NCBI GenBank assembly: GCA_032768795.1
Contig: CP136490.1
Span: forward strand, 6,696,001 to 6,760,000
Direction of reading: 5' to 3'
DNA length: 64,000 nucleotides
DNA from: Tremella fuciformis
Lineage: Eukaryota > Basidiomycota > Tremellomycetes > Tremellales > Tremellaceae
Part shown: positions 58,328-64,000 of the stretch, piece by piece
Position numbering within the stretch: position 1 is the first letter of the stretch
Layout: each line of letters begins with the position of its first letter
The notes under the pieces: generated by a model
Told to the model about the DNA's origin: nothing
What the model saw: the letters and a program-made list of their open reading frames with translations, nothing else
Databases searched by the model: none
Position numbers and translations under genes: made by a program

Positions 58328-59074
58328 TCATGAGCGATTCGTTTCCGACGTGGATAGGCAGCTGTTCAGAGCGATTTCCGTCTCATTGCTCAAAGAGCGC
58401 CGTGTCTCGCAGAACTTCAGGGTTGCGACATGGAAATCGGATCCAATAATCTCGATGTCCAACATGAATCCAACTTTGTCAGAGCGAAAAGGTTGCCAAC
58501 TCGATTCGCGGCTCTTACAATACAGGGCCGTCCCACTGCCTGTCCCTTCATACAAGTCAGCGCCGTGCCCTTCGCCATTTGAGCTGAGAGGAAGCTCATT
58601 GCTCTTGAGTTTGTTGCCTTGCTGCAGATCGCCAACCTGCTTCATAGCTGCATCTATGAGATTGCCGGGTGTAAGGTCGATCGATAGCCAGGACTCGACG
58701 GGGGCGCCGCTGGGAGCTGATGCTGATATGCGAACGGTCAAGATAGCGTTGACTTCCCGCGCTCGACCTGCCAATGGCTCGAACTTGATCATCGGCGTTT
58801 TCGACCTGGACGTGCTTATGTCTTTGTCGTCGTCATCTCCGGCGACTCGCGGTGCATGACGCGATTTGATGATGACTGAATGTATCGCCCTCCAGTCACC
58901 GCCGTCCATAAAGCGTTTGGCTGGCCAGAAATCGCGAGCCAGATCTCTCTCCAAAGCGCTTCTGACGACTTCACCTACTGAAATCGGGCGATTCGCGCTC
59001 GAGTAAAAGGACAACTTGCCAGTGGGTTTGATCTCATCGGTTGTTGCCTCCAAGGTGACTACGCTTGACGCCAT
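58328..59074 (-). CDS. Unknown protein, paralog D of a local pair
   Basis: This is an intronless frame of 248 residues from the ATG at 59074 (MASSVVTLEATTDEIKPTG). The frame extends a little further upstream, but a TATATG element about 85 bp away favours this start. I recognise no family. Landmarks shared with the gene at 56671-57747 are GKLSFYSSANRPISVGEVVR, SALERDLARDFWPAKRF, GDWRAIHSVIIKS and VESWLSIDLTPGNLIDAAM. Two predicted beta-rich segments (AREVNAILTVRISASA, VGFMLDIEIIGSDF) suggest a compact fold. No signal peptide or membrane helix is seen. It probably arose by duplication with paralog C. Confidence 0.55.
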   Translation of the reverse strand: MASSVVTLEATTDEIKPTGKLSFYSSANRPISVGEVVRSALERDLARDFWPAKRFMDGGDWRAIHSVIIKSRHAPRVAGDDDDKDISTSRSKTPMIKFEPLAGRAREVNAILTVRISASAPSGAPVESWLSIDLTPGNLIDAAMKQVGDLQQGNKLKSNELPLSSNGEGHGADLYEGTGSGTALYCKSRESSWQPFRSDKVGFMLDIEIIGSDFHVATLKFCETRRSLSNETEIALNSCLSTSETNRS

Positions 59075-60543
59075 GGTGTCGATGTGCAAGTTGTGGCAAG
59101 TGGCTGTGTTGGGGAGAGTGCAAGGGAAAGGGGAAGAGGGGGGGGGAACATCACTGTACATATATGTCTCAACCACGTCTTCTGTTTCTGGTGAAAGGAT
59201 AGGCGACGTCGCAGCCGTTCTTTTGGGCAGAGCCTGCCATCGATATCACATCGTTTTCGCATGACCAAGAGGCATGTGCAATGTGGCAGAACAATGCCCC
59301 GGTATCTCCTTTCGGCCAGTAGCTATGCTGCTATGCCGTGTCGAGGCGTACTGTATTCCAGGCATAGGTTCGAGGACAGATCCGACTCGAGAACGAGCAA
59401 AGGCTCACCCCTGTCCATCGTCACCATGAGACGAGGGCTCTTTGATGGACCGTGAATGCAGGTTGAATAAGCCCTGCACAACTGACGCTTCGAGAGGAAA
59501 CCTTACACGCAGGAATTGCACGGGCCACTTCGTCTAGTCATCTCAACTTTCACAGTTTGACGGGGTGAATGGGGCAGGATGGAGAAAGCCCATAAGACTT
59601 TCCACTGCCGACGCACGGTCGAGAAGCGCTGTCAGATACTGTAGATAGCCGGACTGGAATTGAGCGCGCCCTTGGACCTTGGCACAGGTGAATGAGCGAA
59701 GGGTAAGTTACGATGCGGAGACGCGATGCCCAATGCACATGAATACGATCGCCCGCTTGTTGCTAGGAGGGAGTAAAACGTCAGTGAGATTCCCTATGTC
59801 TTCACATGCATCCTCTGTGCGGATGCTCGGACTGGACTGCAAGAATAAAGAAACTGCGAGGTCGTTAAGCGCGGAGGTGAAGGAGATGGGCAGATTTGTT
59901 AGGCAATGACTATGCGTAACTCATCCACCTCGCAAGGCAGAAATAAGGCTCTCATTCCAAGCACACCGAAGTGGCCTTCGCATCTCAGCCCTCTACCAAG
60001 CTAGTCCGTCGTCTTCCCGGTCGGAAGCCGCGACGTCAAAGAAAGCCCGACAAAACGCCCACAGTTCTAGTCGCCTGGGTATTTTAACGAAGACCCACGA
60101 TTCCTTCTACAATGCTTGACAAGTACAAGTCCCACGGGAATGACGAACACTGGCAGCACGCGGCGCAAGACACTGCCCGTTGGGCGCTAATTGCTCTGCG
60201 TCCCACGCAATTTCAGTCTCCTTTGATGTGCACATCGAGGCGTGTGCGAACGCAGTGGCCGGTGCTATCGTGCTTCATCTGTGAATGGTACGGTGAAGCG
60301 CAAGTATTCCTCGTTGCTTTCTGAGATATATCAAGAACCTCTGCTCTGCAAGCGCGATGATACGAAGCATCGTGAATCACAGACCGTGGCCCTGGTTCAC
60401 GACGCCGCCGATACCTCCACCTTTCACCTTCACTCCAGCTCACGCTCGGCCGTATATCTCGTCTGTCTCCAGACATACATTGTACTTCACAGAGAACACC
60501 AGAAACACTTCAGCTGACAGGCTCAAGGCTGGCACGGGCAATA
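59075..60543. other. Intergenic region, no supported gene
   Basis: About 1.5 kb lies between paralog D (minus) and the Nudix gene (plus), so it is a divergent promoter region. A G9 tract lies at about 59139-59147. Short open frames (for example plus 59679-59909) lack conserved motifs. I see no RNA gene. Confidence 0.45.
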
Positions 60544-61898
60544 TGAGCCCCGTACAAGGCGGACCGCGCTCATTGCTGCCCGTGGTCGCGGCAGCCGACA
60601 ACTTCCCACCGTTCCACACACCGTACCCCACCCATCATCCGGTCACCACCGAAATCTATACGCCGCTGCACCTGACGCTTGCCGACCACCTGGCCGGCCT
60701 ACCGCCAATAGGCCTCCTTAGACCAGATGTCCTCAGCGAGATACGGCTGCTGCGCTCGCCACACTTTGTCGAGCACCACGATGGGGCCCCCGGGGAAGAT
60801 GGGCTTTGGACACCCAGGACCCACTGCGTGTATCTGGCGGACGAGATAACTAGAGACGGAACGAACGAAGTTGGACGAATCATGCAATCTCTCGCTGAGA
60901 AGTGGAAGAAAGAGAGGAAGTTCCCCGGACCGCTTGGAGGTGAGTAGCTTCCTCCATGAGGCTGTCAAAGGCAGGCAGGCAGGCAGGCAGGCTTACCGGT
61001 CTGGCTGGCGAGACGAGCAGTACATGATCTACGCCCACCCGCACTCCTCTGTCTTCTCCAAGAGGCCCACCACAGCGTTCGGAAATGCAGCGTTCCCCCT
61101 CGAACGATCGGCCTGTGCCGTCTTTGGTCTAGGGACATTTGGCGTACATATGACTGGTGGGCCACCGTCCCAGCGGGACCCACACTCAACTGACATCAGC
61201 CTACGAGGGCTCTGGATCTGACATGAAGATCTGGGTACCGCGACGAAGTCCGACAAAGGCAACGTGGCCGAGCATGCTGGACAACGTGAGTCTGGAGACG
61301 ACCCTCGATCGTTCTCTCACCAGTCAGAGTGTAGCCGGAGGGATTCCGGCCGGTATGGCACCTCTAGACTGTATGATCAAGGAGTGCGACGAGGAGGCTA
61401 GTCTGCCAGAGGACTTGGTGCGTAGCCAAATAAAGTGCGTATCTTTCTGCGTTTTTAAGTCGCCTGCTAACGGGCAGAAACGCAGGGGCGGTGACCTACT
61501 TCTTCATCACCGATGATGGGTTTCTACAACCAGAAGTAGAGTGAGCAGCGAAGCTCGTTCTTCTGTGCAAGCTGAGTGTTCAGGTTCATTTACGATCTTC
61601 CTCTTCCACCCGGAGACTCGCCCCAATACGTCAAGCCTAAGCCACACGATGATGAAGTGGAATCCTTTGCCGTTAGTCCGCATCCCGATATCCTTGTGTC
61701 GCAACTAAAGAGCAGCTGCTGTCTCTCCCTGAGGTCCTCGACGCGCTGCATGCAGGTGAATTCAAGCCGAATTGCGGCTTGATCCTGGTGGACTTTCTGA
61801 TACGGCACGGTCTTGTCACTCCGGAGACCGAGCCTAACTACATCGAGATCCGCCAACGTATGCACCGACGTCTGGGAGTCGCCATCCCATCCATATGA
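60544..61898 (+). CDS. Nudix hydrolase with N-terminal DUF4743-type domain
   Basis: This is a thiamin-pyrophosphokinase-related Nudix protein (yeast YJR142W type), thought to clean up damaged thiamin phosphates. The start [20 protein letters not shown] is the likely ATG, though the frame is open further upstream. The N-terminal domain contains [20 protein letters not shown] and [20 protein letters not shown]. It is followed by LGTFGVHMT, then [20 protein letters not shown]. The Nudix box is [20 protein letters not shown] then ASLPEDL. The end reads [20 protein letters not shown]. About six exons are needed. The first acceptor lies in a (GCAG)5 repeat at 60971-60990, so the exact splice point is uncertain. 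Confidence 0.8.
60971..60990 (+). repeat. (GCAG)5 microsatellite at a splice acceptor
   Basis: Five GCAG units sit at the 3' end of the first intron of the Nudix gene. Every unit offers an AG acceptor and each step changes the reading frame. Frame-keeping use requires a cut after the third unit, leaving two units in the exon. Confidence 0.75.
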
Positions 61899-62026
61899 CA
61901 TCTTTGATCGACAGCATCGACTTGCGTCCTGTGTCGTGATCGTGCATAAATGCGTAGATAGCACTGATATACAAATGCCTGGTATCATTGTCAATGCACC
62001 ACACCCGCGCTGTCTCTCTTACGCCA

Positions 62027-62614
62027 TCAGGCGGCCTGAGGCTGCCTTGCTTGCTGAAGCTTCATCTGCAATACTCCAACAACGCTCTGCACGTTCTCCT
62101 GCTTCTTCTCGATCGTCTTCTGAAGCGTCTCCAGATTTCCCTGCACAAAGCTGGCTTTGCTTGTATAGTGTTGCCTTGCCTCGGAGCGGGTCTGCATCCT
62201 TAGCCTCTTCCTTTCGATGACAGACGTGCACACACCTTCTTCACGTAGTAGCCTGTACCGACATCCACCACGACGTGCTCATGGTCCGAAATCGTCCCCG
62301 GCACATAGAGCGAGCTGGTGAGGGGTACGAGCACTTCTTTGCCTGTCCATCAGCCCCGACTACAGCATGAGAATGAGAAGCGACGGGCCTTTTGCAGAGG
62401 GCTGGATCTCTCCGATGTCCGCGACGCAAGCTTTAAACTTGGCCTGCGCCGACTTGAGCTGCTGGTACGACGAAGTAAGGTGGTCCAATTCCTAAAGAAT
62501 CAGCCTGATCTACTTTTTGGGTATTCCACATACTGCGTCAAGCTGTTTCTTGACTTCTTGCAATTGCTGAGGGTCCAAGTCGGTCAGGTTGACCTCTTGT
62601 CCCTGTCCCGACAT
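62027..62614 (-). CDS. GIM5: Prefoldin subunit 5
   Basis: This is an alpha-type subunit of the hexameric prefoldin co-chaperone that delivers actin and tubulin to CCT. Exons 62614-62534, 62491-62389, 62342-62236 and 62191-62027 give 151 residues, the normal family length. It has N-terminal and C-terminal coiled-coil helices ([15 protein letters not shown]... and [20 protein letters not shown]) around the beta-hairpin segment [20 protein letters not shown] and [10 protein letters not shown]. The second intron (62343-62388, 46 nt) needs a GC donor (AAAG|GCCCGT). Every GT nearby leaves the wrong phase, and read-through meets a stop. All family landmarks are present. Confidence 0.92.
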
Positions 62615-63607
62615 GCTTGTTGCCTAAAGTCGGGGTTCGCCAGCGAAATGAGATCGCGAAGTAGCGAAACGACCTCGACTTCGGCTGAGCGGGTGAGCTC
62701 ACGTGATCTCCGCTCGGACCGCGAGAGAGACTGCGCAGTGCTTTGTCTTTCGCTTCTTCAACCCTCACAAGTATTGTAGGTCTATGGCAGAGAGTACCGG
62801 TGTCGCAAGGAACCTGAGATTGATCTCTCGCAGGGCGGAGAGCAGCAGGCTGCGGGAAACTGGGTTGGAAATGGAAATCTGCTCGGTGAGTATTTGCTAC
62901 CTCAGCCCCGCGCCGTGGCGACACGCATCAGACACTGTTCCCTTCCTCATTGTGATGCTCTTGCATGTATTACCAGACAAAGCCCCCTCTCGCAATCTCA
63001 CAAGAGAGGATCGGGGGCGTGGTGACTATTTCCCTATTATCTGAATCATCTCCCTGCGCGCGCTACCCGGATCGTCCTCGAGGGCTGCAGGCTGACTCGC
63101 AGCCGAGTTGCAGAAGCGCGGGCTTGCGTTTGTGCTTGCCTCCCTGAAGGCGTGATGCCATCTTTGCATATGCCCTACCCCCTCGTCATGCCGCTTGCCC
63201 TTGCCAATGATGAATCTGCTCCTCCTGCGTCGCGTGTCACTCGTAGGCCACTAAGTGATGCCTATCCCCGGCTAACCGGCCCGACCTGCAAAACCCATGC
63301 ACCAGCATGTCACCCTCTACTCTAGCGCTAACTGAATCATCAAAGCCTCAGCTTCGGCGGGTGACATCATGTTCTCCTCCTCCCGCCTGTCCCCTCTCCT
63401 TCCGCACGACGCGAAGACGTTTGCGCGGAGTCAAGAATCAGGGTACTCTACTCCGACGCCGAGAAGACCGAGATTTGACTAGCTCGCCGGCGATGCGATG
63501 ACATGCCAGTGTAAAGGATGTTGAGGCATTAACCACACCAGCTCACCTGCCTGAAAAGGTCTCATACCTCCTCATTCCCATAGCCTGTGCTTCACGGCGA
63601 GCTCACC
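62615..63607. other. Intergenic region, divergent promoter
   Basis: About 1 kb lies between GIM5 (minus) and the multicopper oxidase (plus). Open frames on both strands are short and without recognisable motifs. No tRNA-like fold or repeat was noticed. Confidence 0.45.
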
Positions 63608-64000
63608 ATGAGATCGTTGGCGCTGCTCTGTCTGGTGTTGCTCACCGCGGTCGCGGCTTGGGAGCCGGATTATATTCTGCGCGTCAGCGAGCAGACCATT
63701 GCAAGTGACTGTCAGCCCCGCTCGTCGGTGGTCATTAATGGTGAGCTTCAGCCTGTGCAGGCAGCATGTGTCAAGTCAAGAGGAATTAGCTGACCGGTAG
63801 GGACTTCGCCTGGCCCACTCATTACCTTTCAGGAAGGACAACATGCCTGGGTGAGGGTATACAATGACATGCCGGACAAGAACACGACGATTCACTTTCA
63901 CGGCTTCACCCAATATGCCTCGCCATTCAGCGATGGCACACCGCTTGCAAGCGGCTGGCCTATCCCTCCCGGACATTTCTACGACTATGAGTTCCAGCTA
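63608..64000 (+). CDS. Multicopper oxidase (laccase-like), 3' partial
   Basis: Only the first two exons are in the window: 63608-63740 and 63801 to the right edge. A signal peptide (MRSLALLCLVLLTAVAA) shows secretion. The first cupredoxin domain reads PGPLITFQEGQHAWVRVYND and DKNTTIHFHGFTQYASPFSD, where HFHG carries copper ligands. GTPLASGWPIPPGHFYDYEF is typical of ascomycete- and basidiomycete-type laccase-like enzymes. The remaining copper-binding motifs lie beyond the window, so laccase versus ferroxidase or ascorbate-oxidase-like activity cannot be decided. The intron (60 nt) is inferred from phase. Confidence 0.88.

Noticed and set aside
1..64000. CRISPR arrays, rRNA or tRNA genes
   Set aside because: No regularly spaced repeats, rRNA-like blocks or tRNA T-arm/anticodon patterns were recognised. 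A tRNA or snoRNA could be missed by eye; tRNAscan-SE and Rfam searches would decide.

Overview
The window is nuclear DNA of a fungus, most likely a basidiomycetous yeast or relative (Tremellomycete-like). The genes are compact and GC-rich, with many very short introns (mostly 40-55 nt, often with a CTGAC-like branch site). The gene set is typical of fungi: PEX5, COQ9, BDF1, MAK11, Polo kinase, a RAD51 paralog, TRF4, RAV1, ATP18, prefoldin 5 and a multicopper oxidase. All gene models come from reading frames, splice-site phase and recalled family motifs. No search was run, so taxonomy and orthology are inference.

Layout. 0-10 kb: a microcephalin-like BRCT protein, a GPI-anchored Cys-rich surface protein, the peroxisomal import receptor PEX5, and mitochondrial aspartyl-tRNA synthetase (minus strand). 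10.15-17.38 kb: a 683-bp non-autonomous Helitron abutting a 6.5-kb Helitron that encodes an apparently intact Rep/helicase plus a small opposite-strand gene. 17.4-26 kb: COQ9, an aldo-keto reductase, the BET protein BDF1 and the WD40 ribosome-assembly factor MAK11. 26.1-26.8 kb: a second copy of the 683-bp element, in which I see no difference by eye. 26.9-30 kb: a spartin/senescence-domain protein and two small related genes of unknown function. 31.8-40.9 kb: a Ran1-type kinase, Polo kinase and a Rad57/XRCC3-like recombinase. 41-43.8 kb: an F-box-like gene preceded by its decayed duplicate. 44-48.2 kb: a TRF4-type poly(A) polymerase and two tandem MAPEG/MGST3 genes. 48.6-56.3 kb: RAV1 (V-ATPase assembly) and a TBC Rab-GAP. 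56.4-59.1 kb: ATP18 and two related genes of unknown function. 60.5-64 kb: a Nudix hydrolase, prefoldin subunit 5, and a multicopper oxidase cut by the right edge.

Most genes are housekeeping and show no operon-like logic. The accessory content is the Helitron family, the three lineage-specific duplicate sets (28-30 kb, 41-44 kb, 57-59 kb) and the MGST3 pair. Both Helitron insertions sit in divergent promoters that would otherwise be only about 184 bp and 246 bp long. At least five introns are best explained as GC-AG rather than GT-AG, a high number for one window. In the MGST3 pair, the same intron has a GC donor in one copy and a GT donor in the other.
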